From positions 1-6,222 of the forward strand of contig JASHUC010000081.1 in the NCBI GenBank assembly GCA_030040235.1: a stretch of DNA of 6,222 nt, given 5' to 3'. The position numbers were made by a program, and so were the translations under genes. The notes under the pieces were generated by a model. It saw only the letters and a list, made by a program, of their open reading frames with translations, was not told the origin of the DNA and searched no databases. Within the stretch, counting starts at the first letter, position 1; the number at the start of each line of letters is the position of its first letter. Shown in pieces: positions 1 to 6,058 of the stretch. Source of the DNA: Gammaproteobacteria bacterium (GTDB taxonomy: Bacteria; Pseudomonadota; Gammaproteobacteria; Steroidobacterales; Steroidobacteraceae).

Positions 1-182
1 ACGGGATGCCGATCCTCAACGCCGACAAGGCGAAGAACGTGATCGTCATCAAGCGCGGCCAGGGAGCGGGGTTCTCGGGGATCGAGAACGCGCTCTTCTA
101 TCTCGACAACACGCGCATGCTCTATGGCGATGCGCAGAAAGCCGCAGCCGAGCTCATCCAGGCGGTGAAGGCAGTGGGGTAA
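1..182 (+). CDS. pntB: NAD(P) transhydrogenase subunit beta, 3' end (partial)
   Basis: Only the last 59 residues are in the window, read from base 3 to the TAA at 180-182. PntB is the inner-membrane beta subunit of the proton-translocating transhydrogenase, which moves hydride between NADH and NADP. Its C-terminal cytosolic domain (domain III) binds NADP(H). What is visible is the end of that domain: [15 protein letters not shown], then KR, a glycine-rich turn, an N-x-LFY segment and MLYGDA before the final helix. This follows the E. coli PntB tail (GMPVLEVWKAQNVIVFKR, then MLFGDAK) closely. The KR and YGDA elements lie in the NADP-contacting loops of the family. The upstream pntA genes are presumably outside the window. 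Nothing links it functionally to tam, which starts 61 nt later. Confidence 0.93.
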   Translation, partial: GMPILNADKAKNVIVIKRGQGAGFSGIENALFYLDNTRMLYGDAQKAAAELIQAVKAVG

Positions 183-191
183 GATCGCCCT

Positions 192-230
192 CGCTGCGTC
201 CCCGCAGCGGGAGCCGTCGGTCCGCGGACC
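192..230. terminator. Two inverted repeats in the pntB-tam spacer, possible terminator
   Basis: The 61-nt spacer holds a perfect 7-bp stem (CGCTGCG at 192-198, CGCAGCG at 203-209) with a 4-nt TCCC loop. Ten bases further on is a perfect 12-base palindrome, GGTCCGCGGACC, at 219-230. Neither is followed by a T-run, so this is not a classical intrinsic terminator. A GC-rich hairpin after a stop codon in a high-GC genome may still end or attenuate pnt transcription. The palindrome could equally be an operator for tam. The assignment is inference; the repeats themselves are plain in the sequence. Confidence 0.3.
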
Positions 231-243
231 CTCGAGGCCCCAC

Positions 244-1023
244 GTGAGCGAGTGGAATCCGACGCTCTACTCGCGCTTCGAGGAGGAGCGCACCCGCCCG
301 GCCGCCGAGCTGCTGGCGCGGGTACCCCTGTCGGGGCCGCAGCGCGTGGTCGATCTCGGTTGCGGGCCGGGGAATTCCACGAAGTTGCTCGCCAGGCGCT
401 ACCCGGCGGCCCAGCTCACCGGTATCGACACCTCCGCGGCGATGCTGGCGAGCGCGCGAACCCGCTTGCCCGCCGTCGAATTCGAGCAGCGTGATATCGC
501 CGCGTGGCGGCCCGCTGCGCCCGTGGATCTTGCGTTTGCCAACGCCTCGCTGCAGTGGGTGCCGGAGCACGAGCGCATCATTCCGCAGCTGTTCTCGAGC
601 CTCGCTCCGGGCGGCACGCTCGCCGTGCAGATGCCCGACAACCTCGAGGAGCCGAGCCACGCGCTGATGCGCGAAGTGGCGGGAGATGCGCGCTTCGCAG
701 CCTCGATCGGCAGTGCGCACACGGTGCGTGCGCGGATTCTTCCCGCGCAGCGCTATTACGATCTGCTCGCGTGGCACGCGGACGTGGACCTCTGGAGGAC
801 GACGTATCATCACGTCATGGAGGATCCCACCGCCATCGTGGAGTGGCTGCGCGCGACGGGACTCAAGCCGTTTCTCGAGCCCCTCGCGCCGCATTTGCAG
901 GAAGCGTTCCTCGCCGAATACGAGCGGCGGATCGATAGCGCCTATCCGCCGCGCGCGGACGGCCGCCGGCTGCTCGCGTTTCCGCGCCTCTTCATCGTCG
1001 CGCGACGCCGCGAGCGGCCATGA
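244..1023 (+). CDS. tam: Trans-aconitate 2-methyltransferase
   Basis: A cytosolic SAM-dependent class I methyltransferase that esterifies trans-aconitate, a spontaneous by-product and inhibitor of the citric acid cycle. At 259 aa it is close to E. coli Tam (252 aa). The N-terminus [12 protein letters not shown] matches E. coli MSDWNPSLY, which fixes the GTG start at 244; a CGAGG at 233-237 lies 6 nt upstream as ribosome-binding site. SAM motif I is VDLGCGPGN at about residues 36-44, the ribose-binding acidic residue is D62 (GID), and D84-I85 follows the next strand. The family signature ANASLQW is at 99-105, then VQMPDN, LMREV, a WRTTY block and the closing [12 protein letters not shown] at about 244-255. 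The stop overlaps the anmK start by 4 nt (ATGA), so the two are probably one transcript and translationally coupled. The C-terminal block is complete and I see no damage. Confidence 0.95.
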   Translation: MSEWNPTLYSRFEEERTRPAAELLARVPLSGPQRVVDLGCGPGNSTKLLARRYPAAQLTGIDTSAAMLASARTRLPAVEFEQRDIAAWRPAAPVDLAFANASLQWVPEHERIIPQLFSSLAPGGTLAVQMPDNLEEPSHALMREVAGDARFAASIGSAHTVRARILPAQRYYDLLAWHADVDLWRTTYHHVMEDPTAIVEWLRATGLKPFLEPLAPHLQEAFLAEYERRIDSAYPPRADGRRLLAFPRLFIVARRRERP

Positions 1024-2144
1024 GCCCGGTGTGGGCCGTCGGTCTCATGACCGGCACCGTCCTCGACGGCATGATCGACATTGCAGCGATTCGGACCGAC
1101 GGCGAGGGCATCGACGAGCTCGGCCCGTGGACGCTCAGCCCTTATCCGCCGGAATTGCGAGCGCTCTTGACCCAGGCGATGGACGCCGCACGCGAGTGGC
1201 AGTTCGAAGGGGCGGAGCCGGAGATCTTCCGCGAGGCCGAGCAGGCGCTCACCCGTGCGCAGACCGAGGCGCTGCAGGGATTCCTGTCGCAACACGGGCT
1301 CGCGCCGCGGGACGTCGCCATCGTCGGTTTTCACGGCCAGACGGTCCTGCACCGGCCCCCGCAGACCGGCCGCCGCGGCGCGACGCGCCAGCTCGGCGAC
1401 GGGGAAGCGATGGCGCGCGCGCTCGGAATCGATGTCGCCTATGACTTTCGCACGGCGGATATGCGCGCCGGAGGACAGGGAGCACCGCTGGCGGCGATCT
1501 ATCACGCCGCCTTGCTCAGGCTCGCGGGCGCGACGCCCAATTCCGCGGTGCTCAATCTCGGTGGCGTCGCGAATGTGACGTGGTGGGGAGGGCGCGAGGA
1601 GATCGTCGCCTTCGACACCGGCCCCGCCAACGCGCCGCTCAACGACTGGGTCAGGCTTCATGGACTCGGCGAGTTCGATCGCGATGGCATGCTGGCAGGC
1701 CAAGCGGCAGCGGACGAGGCGCGGCTCGCAACGATCCTCGCTCATTCTTTCTTCGCAGCGCCCTACCCCAAGTCCCTCGACCGCAACAGTTTCGGGGCGG
1801 AGATCGTCGCGGGATTGAACCCGGCCCAGGGCGCCGCAACGCTCACCGCGCTCGTCGGGGCCGCCGTCGGCAAGGCGCTCGATCGCCTGCCACAGCGGCC
1901 GGAGCGCGCGGTCCTCTGCGGCGGCGGCCGCAAGAATCCCGCCATCCTCGATGCGATCCGCACGCGGGCGCGCATCACGCCGATCACCGCCGAGCACGTC
2001 GGCTGGCGGGGCGATGCCATCGAGGCCGAGTGCTTCGCGTACCTCGCCGTGCGCGTGATGCGCGGTCTGCCGATCAGCTTTCCGCTCACGACCGGCGTGA
2101 AGCAGCCGATGACCGGAGGGCGCGTTGCACAGCCTCATCGCTAG
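1020..2144 (+). CDS. anmK: Anhydro-N-acetylmuramic acid kinase
   Basis: A cytosolic kinase of the ASKHA fold that hydrolyses and phosphorylates 1,6-anhydro-N-acetylmuramic acid to MurNAc-6-phosphate in peptidoglycan recycling. At 374 aa it has the usual family length. Visible motifs in order: N-terminal phosphate-binding [10 protein letters not shown] (8-17), GFHGQT (103-108), [18 protein letters not shown] (151-158), LNLGGVAN (178-185), FDTGPAN with the expected catalytic Asp at 199, [12 protein letters not shown] and [18 protein letters not shown] near the end. The ATG at 1020 overlaps the tam stop and lacks a strong ribosome-binding site of its own, fitting coupled translation. Two motifs differ from the classical enzyme: GTVLDG rather than GTSLDG, and [12 protein letters not shown] rather than FDTGPGNMLLD. 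From memory these mark a branch common in Rhizobiales and Methylobacterium. The kinase fold is certain; identical substrate use in this branch is inferred. Confidence 0.9.
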   Translation: MSPVWAVGLMTGTVLDGMIDIAAIRTDGEGIDELGPWTLSPYPPELRALLTQAMDAAREWQFEGAEPEIFREAEQALTRAQTEALQGFLSQHGLAPRDVAIVGFHGQTVLHRPPQTGRRGATRQLGDGEAMARALGIDVAYDFRTADMRAGGQGAPLAAIYHAALLRLAGATPNSAVLNLGGVANVTWWGGREEIVAFDTGPANAPLNDWVRLHGLGEFDRDGMLAGQAAADEARLATILAHSFFAAPYPKSLDRNSFGAEIVAGLNPAQGAATLTALVGAAVGKALDRLPQRPERAVLCGGGRKNPAILDAIRTRARITPITAEHVGWRGDAIEAECFAYLAVRVMRGLPISFPLTTGVKQPMTGGRVAQPHR

Positions 2145-2155
2145 ATTGGGCCGGT

Positions 2156-2202
2156 CGGCAGCAGCTCCCCGAGTGCGTACAGCGTGAGCTCCCCTGCTGC
2201 CG
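2156..2202. terminator. Stem-loop downstream of anmK, possible terminator
   Basis: CGGCAGCAG at 2156-2164 is the exact reverse complement of CTGCTGCCG at 2194-2202, giving a 9-bp stem starting 12 nt after the anmK stop. The loop is long (29 nt) and there is no T-run, so intrinsic termination is only a possibility. The loop carries two AGCTCCCC-like segments. It is the sole terminator-like element after tam-anmK. Confidence 0.3.
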
Positions 2203-2276
2203 GGCGCACTGGGATGACTGTTCGGCTGGCGGTCGCAGCCCCGCAAAGCGCGCGTCAACTCGCCCCGCTGCCGGAT

Positions 2277-2308
2277 GGCTGTACAGCCACGAAGCGGATA
2301 CTAAAATG
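2277..2308 (+). promoter_or_regulatory. Palindrome and AT-rich box upstream of the exported-protein gene
   Basis: In the 214-nt gap between anmK and the gene at 2359, GGCTGTACAGCC (2277-2288) is a perfect 12-base palindrome of the sort bound by dimeric regulators. Ten bases on, ATACTAAAAT (2299-2308) is the most AT-rich patch of the gap and could hold a -10 element. No good -35 hexamer sits at 16-18 nt, so a regulated or weak promoter is more likely than a strong housekeeping one. A promoter is expected here because the next three + strand genes are tightly spaced. Both the regulator and the use of this site are inference. Confidence 0.3.
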
Positions 2309-2358
2309 GCTCGTTTCGTTCCGGCCGTGGACGAATTGAGGAGTCGAGCTCGATTACG

Positions 2359-3174
2359 ATGCCCGGAAACAGACGCTTGGCGCTCGGCGCTCGCAGCGGC
2401 TGGCTCTGCAGAGCAGCCGCGGCGTGGGCTCTCCTGCTGGGGCTCGTGAGCCTGGCGGCTCAGCCGCGAGCGGTTGAAGCTCAGGCGTCCGGCACGACCA
2501 ACGCCCTCTATGCCGATCCCCACCAGCCGGACATCTCGGGGCTGTGGCTCGTCACGGGCTGGTTCACGCTCTCGCCGGACCGGGCATTGCCCTCTCTCAA
2601 GCCGCCCTACGATGCCCTGTATGCGAAGCGCATGAAAGCCTTCAACGCGGGAGCCCCGATCGACGATGTCACGGCCAACTGTCTGCCGCCGGGCATGCCC
2701 CATATCATGGTCGTGCCCTACCCGTTCGAGATCGTGCAAACACCGGGACGCGTGCTGTTTCTCTTCGAGTACGCAGGTCAGGTGCGCCGGATCTACCTCG
2801 ACGGGCGGCGGCCCAGCGAGGACGACGATCCCACCTATTACGGCCTCTCGACCGGTCACTGGGAGCGGTCAACGCTCGTGGTAGAGACGAGTCGGATCCG
2901 GGCGGATACCCAGGACGACTTCAGCGGACTTCCTCATAGCGATGCGCTCGTCATCACCGAACGGTTCCGCCGCATCGATCACGCTACGCTCGAGGATCGG
3001 ATCACGCTCACGGATCCCAAAGCGTATGCACAGCCCTTCACCGTGACTCGCCGTTACCAGCTGCATCCGACCTGGAGCATCGGTGAATACGTCTGCGAGG
3101 AAAACAACCGCAACGCGAGCGGTGCAAACGGAGTGACCGGCTTCGGGGTGCCGCCACCGGCGAAGAAACCGTGA
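2359..3174 (+). CDS. Exported protein of unknown function, PDISGLW / PPGMP family
   Basis: I cannot assign a function. The 271-aa product starts with a basic stretch (RR at 5-6, R12, R18), a hydrophobic core at about 19-34 and a likely signal peptidase site after VEA (41) or AQA (43), so it should be periplasmic or secreted. The mature part opens with PDISGLW (57-63). It then has a Cys-PPGMP motif (C108), a PYPFEIVQTPGRVLFLFEY strand block, an RRIYLDGR segment, GLSTGHWERSTLVVET and YVCEENNRN with C246. C108 and C246 are the only cysteines of the mature chain and may form a disulfide. Proteins with this motif order are common paralogs in Steroidobacter-like bacteria and Acidobacteria. GAGGAG at 2338-2343 lies 15 nt before the ATG, rather far for a ribosome-binding site. 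The stop overlaps the next gene by GTGA, arguing for joint expression with the DUF6152 protein. Confidence 0.85.
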   Translation: MPGNRRLALGARSGWLCRAAAAWALLLGLVSLAAQPRAVEAQASGTTNALYADPHQPDISGLWLVTGWFTLSPDRALPSLKPPYDALYAKRMKAFNAGAPIDDVTANCLPPGMPHIMVVPYPFEIVQTPGRVLFLFEYAGQVRRIYLDGRRPSEDDDPTYYGLSTGHWERSTLVVETSRIRADTQDDFSGLPHSDALVITERFRRIDHATLEDRITLTDPKAYAQPFTVTRRYQLHPTWSIGEYVCEENNRNASGANGVTGFGVPPPAKKP

Positions 3175-3569
3175 GGACGGCCTCGATCAAATTTCGGAGT
3201 CTCCTTCTCGTTGCGCTGGTGACGCTCGGCCTCGATGCCACGCTCGCGACCGCGCACCACTCCTTCGCGATGTTCGATCAGAAGCACACGCTGGTGCTCG
3301 AGGGCACGGTGGTGCAGTTCCAGTGGACGAACCCGCACGTGTGGATCGAGATGAACGTTCGTGACGGCCACGGCGGGTCTTCCAAATGGGGCATCGAATG
3401 CACGAGCGTGAACAGTCTGCGACGGCAAGGCTGGCATCACGACTCGCTGCATCCCGGCGACCGCGTAAGGCTCATTTTGCGTCCGCTCCGCAACGGCTCG
3501 CTCGGCGGGCAACTCAACAAGCTTCTCGAGATCAACGGGAGTCCCTCGAATCTCGTGAGCTATCGCTGA
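3171..3569 (+). CDS. Small exported DUF6152-like protein
   Basis: A 132-aa protein of unknown biochemical role. Residues 1-28 form a signal peptide: basic start (R2, K7, R9), hydrophobic core at about 10-21, and ATA before the cleavage point. The mature chain would begin HHSFAMFD, the hallmark start of DUF6152-type proteins. It continues with an EGTVVQFQWTNPHVWIEM block (44-61), W73-G74-I75-E76, a single cysteine (C77) and LHPGDRVRL (93-101), the usual strand near the end of this family. The start is GTG at 3171, within GTGA shared with the stop of the upstream exported-protein gene, so translation is probably coupled. kdgK follows 39 nt later. A His at the mature N-terminus plus His56 in the conserved NPH suggests metal binding, but this is inference only. 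Family assignment is by recalled motif, not by a search. Confidence 0.85.
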   Translation: MRTASIKFRSLLLVALVTLGLDATLATAHHSFAMFDQKHTLVLEGTVVQFQWTNPHVWIEMNVRDGHGGSSKWGIECTSVNSLRRQGWHHDSLHPGDRVRLILRPLRNGSLGGQLNKLLEINGSPSNLVSYR

Positions 3570-3608
3570 AAGCACGCCGGGCCGGTGCCGGGAATCACAC
3601 GTCCCGCC

Positions 3609-4556
3609 ATGCGCATCGTTTGTACCGGAGAATGCATGCTCGAGCTGTCGGGGGGCCTCGGCCGCCCGGCACGCCTCGGCTTCGGGGGCGATACGCTCAA
3701 CACGGCGATTTACCTCGCGCGCCTGGGATACGAGCCGGCCTACCTCACCGCCTTGGGCGATGATCCTTACTCGGAGGAGCTGCTCGCGAGCTGGCGCGCC
3801 GAAGGCGTGCGTACCGATCTGGTGGCGCGCTGCGCGGGAAGGCTGCCGGGCCTTTACGCGATTCGCACCAGCGAGCACGGCGAGCGGCAGTTCTTCTACT
3901 GGCGCAGCGCGAGCGCCGCGCGAGCCCTGCTGTCGTGTCCGGCCCGCGATGCGCTGCTCGCCGCGGCCTCCGGCGCCGATCTGCTCTACCTCTCCGGCAT
4001 CACCCTGTCGCTCTATACGCGTGAGGAGCGCGCGAGACTGCATGGCCTTGCCGAGCGGATTCGAGCGCACGGCGGCACGGTCGCCTTCGATCCCAATCTT
4101 CGTCCCGCATGCTGGCCATCGCTCGCGGATGCGCGGCAGGCACTCGAGAGCTTCGCTCCGCTCGTGTCCGTCGCGCTGCCGACGCTGGCGGACGATACGG
4201 CGCTGTGGGGCGATACGAGCGCCGCAGCGGCGGCGGCGCGCTGGCAAGCCTGGGGCGCACGTGAGGTCGCAGTGAAGCTCGGGCCGCAGGGAGCCTATGT
4301 CGCGAGCGAGCCGCTGCGCGCGCACCTGCCCGGGGCCGCCGTCCGGGTTGTTGACTCGACGGGTGCGGGCGATGCGTTCAACGCGGGGTATCTCGCCATG
4401 CGGTTGCGCGGTGCATCGCCGCTCGAAGCGGCGCGCGTCGCGAACGACCTCGCCGCCGTCATCGTGCAGCATCCCGGAGCCATCGTGCCCGTCGAAGCCA
4501 CGGCTCGAATCTGCTCGCAGGTTCAGGCCGCACCGGAGCTCGCTCCGAGGCCCTGA
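3609..4556 (+). CDS. kdgK: 2-keto-3-deoxygluconate kinase
   Basis: A cytosolic PfkB/ribokinase-family enzyme that phosphorylates 2-keto-3-deoxygluconate to KDPG, which the Entner-Doudoroff aldolase then cleaves. At 315 aa it matches E. coli KdgK in size and order of motifs: IVCTGECMLELS at the start, FGGDTLNTAIYLARLG (25-40), TALGDDPYS, RLPGLYAI, ERQFFYWRSASAA, LYLSGITLSL, FDPNLRP, DDTALWG, VAVKLGPQGAYV and the PfkB signature DSTGAGDAFNAGYLA with catalytic Asp255. The RLPGLYAI and FYYWR-like elements separate KDG kinases from other sugar kinases. I chose the ATG at 3609 because homologues begin at MRIVC; an in-frame GTG at 3585 would add eight residues. A CGGGA/TCCCG stem (3589-3606) lies just before the ATG and sequesters the only GGGA. 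The last 34 nt overlap the opposing uxuB gene. Catalysis is firmly predicted. Confidence 0.93.
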   Translation: MRIVCTGECMLELSGGLGRPARLGFGGDTLNTAIYLARLGYEPAYLTALGDDPYSEELLASWRAEGVRTDLVARCAGRLPGLYAIRTSEHGERQFFYWRSASAARALLSCPARDALLAAASGADLLYLSGITLSLYTREERARLHGLAERIRAHGGTVAFDPNLRPACWPSLADARQALESFAPLVSVALPTLADDTALWGDTSAAAAAARWQAWGAREVAVKLGPQGAYVASEPLRAHLPGAAVRVVDSTGAGDAFNAGYLAMRLRGASPLEAARVANDLAAVIVQHPGAIVPVEATARICSQVQAAPELAPRP

Positions 4557-6004
4557 CGCTCAAATGCCGCCGCGGGATCGTCGAGCGCACGATACGCGGC
4601 TGCAACGGCCGTGCCGAAGCGCTCGCAGGAGGCGAGCTCGCGCGGGAAGACGTGCTCGAGCCCGAGGAAGCGCGGCACATCGGCCTGCGCCTCACCGATG
4701 GCGGCACGTCCGATCGCAACCAGCCGGTCTGCGTCGGGGTCGACGAGCGGCACGCCGCAACGCGCCTGCCGAGCGATGAAGCGCATCCAGGCGGCGAGGG
4801 GCACGGCGAGCCGCGCGAGCGGCCGGCCGGCCCCGAGCGCCTCCTCGACGCTCGGGACCAGGCGAATGGGGAGCTTCTTCGAGCCATCCCAGGCGATCTG
4901 TGCGAGCAGATGCCGCAGCTGCGGGTTGTGAAAGCGGCGCAGAATCGCATCGATGTAGTGCGCGGTCCCCGCGCCGAAGGATGGCTCGAGGCCCGGCGCG
5001 ATGTCCTCACGCATCAACCGCTCGAGGAAGCGCGCGAGCGGTGCATCCGTCATGGCCTCGCGCACCGTCTGGTGTCCGCGCAGCAGGCCGAGATAGGCGA
5101 GCGTCGAGTGTGCGCCGTTGACGAGCCGCAGCTTCGCGCGGTCGTAGCTCGCAACGTCCGTCGCGAGTGTGACGCCGGCGCCCTCCCAGTCCGCCTGGGG
5201 AAGCTGCGCCGAGCGCTCGATGACCCATTGCGTGAAGGCTTCCCGTTGCACGGGCCAGGCATCCTCGAGTCCTGCCGTCGCCTCGATGCGCCGGCGCAAG
5301 GACTCATCGCTCGCGGGCGTGATGCTGTCCACCATCGTGCGCGGGAAGGCAACCGTGTCACGAATCCATGCCGCAAGCCCCGCATCGAGTCGGCCCGCAA
5401 AATCGGTCACCGCGGCGCGCAGTGTCGGACCATTATCCGCAAGGTTGTCGCAGCTCAGGATCGTGAACGGTGCGACCCCGCACGCGCGCCGCCGGCGCAG
5501 CGCCTCGGCCAGCCAGCCGATGAGGCTGCGGGGCTCGCGCGGCGCGCGCAGATCGTGCGCGATGTCGGGGTGATGAAGGTCGAGCCGCCCTTCCGGATCG
5601 AGACAGTAACCCTTCTCCGTGACGGTCAGCGTCACGAGCCGTGTGTCTGTGGCCTCGAGTCGCCGGAAGATCTCCGCGGCGTGCTCGGATGCGAGCAGCA
5701 CCTCGCGGAGAGCTCCGATCACGCTCACGCGCGAATCTTCCCCGAGCTCGGCTAGCGCATACAGCCAATCCTGCGGCGCGAGCGCATCGTGAACGCCGCG
5801 ACTTCGAAGCGCCACCGCCGAGACGCCCCAGCGCCGATCCGACCGCAGCAACCGGTCGAAGTAGAACGCCTGATGAGCGCGGTGAAACGCGCCCGGGCCA
5901 AAGTGGACCACGCCGACGCCGACGGCCTCGCGGGGATATTCGGGGAGTGCGACCCCGGCGCCTGCCGAACGCAGGGTCCGCTCGCTGAGACGCGGAGCGC
6001 TCAC
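4523..6004 (-). CDS. uxuB: Fructuronate reductase, mannitol dehydrogenase family (D-mannonate oxidoreductase)
   Basis: A 493-aa cytosolic NAD-dependent long-chain dehydrogenase. The family interconverts mannitol/fructose, mannonate/fructuronate, altronate/tagaturonate or arabinitol/xylulose. Visible features: FGPGAFHRAHQA (35-46) of the Rossmann region, TVTEKGYC (127-134), SCDN (184-187), MVDSITPAS (224-232), then KLRLVNGAHS with K291, N296 and H299 equivalent to the catalytic Lys, Asn and His of Pseudomonas mannitol 2-dehydrogenase (K295, N300, H303); N187 fits its N191. The substrate call rests on context: a mannonate dehydratase lies directly upstream in the same direction and KDG kinase is adjacent, so fructuronate to mannonate is the sensible reaction. 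Mannitol 2-dehydrogenase is the main alternative. I place the start at GTG 6004, with GGTGAG 6 nt upstream; an in-frame ATG at 6076 would overlap the manD end and add a low-complexity GEL-repeat leader absent from the family. Confidence 0.88.
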   Translation of the reverse strand: MSAPRLSERTLRSAGAGVALPEYPREAVGVGVVHFGPGAFHRAHQAFYFDRLLRSDRRWGVSAVALRSRGVHDALAPQDWLYALAELGEDSRVSVIGALREVLLASEHAAEIFRRLEATDTRLVTLTVTEKGYCLDPEGRLDLHHPDIAHDLRAPREPRSLIGWLAEALRRRRACGVAPFTILSCDNLADNGPTLRAAVTDFAGRLDAGLAAWIRDTVAFPRTMVDSITPASDESLRRRIEATAGLEDAWPVQREAFTQWVIERSAQLPQADWEGAGVTLATDVASYDRAKLRLVNGAHSTLAYLGLLRGHQTVREAMTDAPLARFLERLMREDIAPGLEPSFGAGTAHYIDAILRRFHNPQLRHLLAQIAWDGSKKLPIRLVPSVEEALGAGRPLARLAVPLAAWMRFIARQARCGVPLVDPDADRLVAIGRAAIGEAQADVPRFLGLEHVFPRELASCERFGTAVAAAYRALDDPAAAFERQGLGASSGAA

Positions 6005-6008
6005 ACCG

Positions 6009-6058
6009 AGCTCACCCGCCCGTCCCACATCGAGCTCACCCGTCCCCGCAAGCTCACC
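6009..6058 (-). repeat. Three GGTGAGCT repeats at the manD-uxuB junction
   Basis: On the minus strand GGTGAGCT occurs at 6058-6051, 6040-6033 and 6016-6009. The last two copies extend to GGTGAGCTCG followed by a near-identical RTGTG. In addition TCGATGTGGGA, part of the last sense codons of manD (6071-6061), recurs in the spacer at 6033-6023. The junction therefore looks like a decayed short tandem duplication of the manD 3' end, carrying a ribosome-binding core in each copy. The middle copy also has an ATG at close spacing, opening a short reading frame (MWDGRVSSV, then stop). Confidence 0.6.
6011..6016 (-). promoter_or_regulatory. Ribosome-binding site of the uxuB-like gene
   Basis: Read on the minus strand, GGTGAG sits 6 nt before the GTG at 6004. 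It can pair with the anti-Shine-Dalgarno tail (GGUGA part of the consensus). It is the main reason to prefer this start over the ATG at 6076. Confidence 0.5.

Noticed and set aside
154..894. 246-codon open frame on the minus strand opposite tam
   Set aside because: Tam is matched along its entire length; the antisense product is low-complexity and Arg/His-rich.
942..2258. 438-codon open frame on the minus strand opposite anmK
   Set aside because: Composition is Arg/Gly/Ala/His-rich with no recognisable motifs, and it mirrors a well-supported anmK. Typical antisense shadow in GC-rich DNA.
2145..2358. Small gene or non-coding RNA in the anmK downstream gap
   Set aside because: The open frame through this stretch is an extension of an anmK shadow, with no start and ribosome-binding site of its own. 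The stem-loop and palindrome are too little to claim an RNA gene.
3585..3608. GTG at 3585 as kdgK start
   Set aside because: Homologues begin at the MRIVC-type strand. The eight extra residues have no counterpart and no ribosome-binding site precedes the GTG, although it cannot be excluded.
3054..4472. 472-codon open frame on the minus strand opposite kdgK and the DUF6152-like gene
   Set aside because: It crosses two clear genes, is arginine-rich and shows no domain signature.
4652..5755. 367-codon open frame on the plus strand opposite uxuB
   Set aside because: It lies wholly inside the dehydrogenase gene, whose catalytic Lys/Asn/His motifs are intact; the plus-strand product has no family-like motif.
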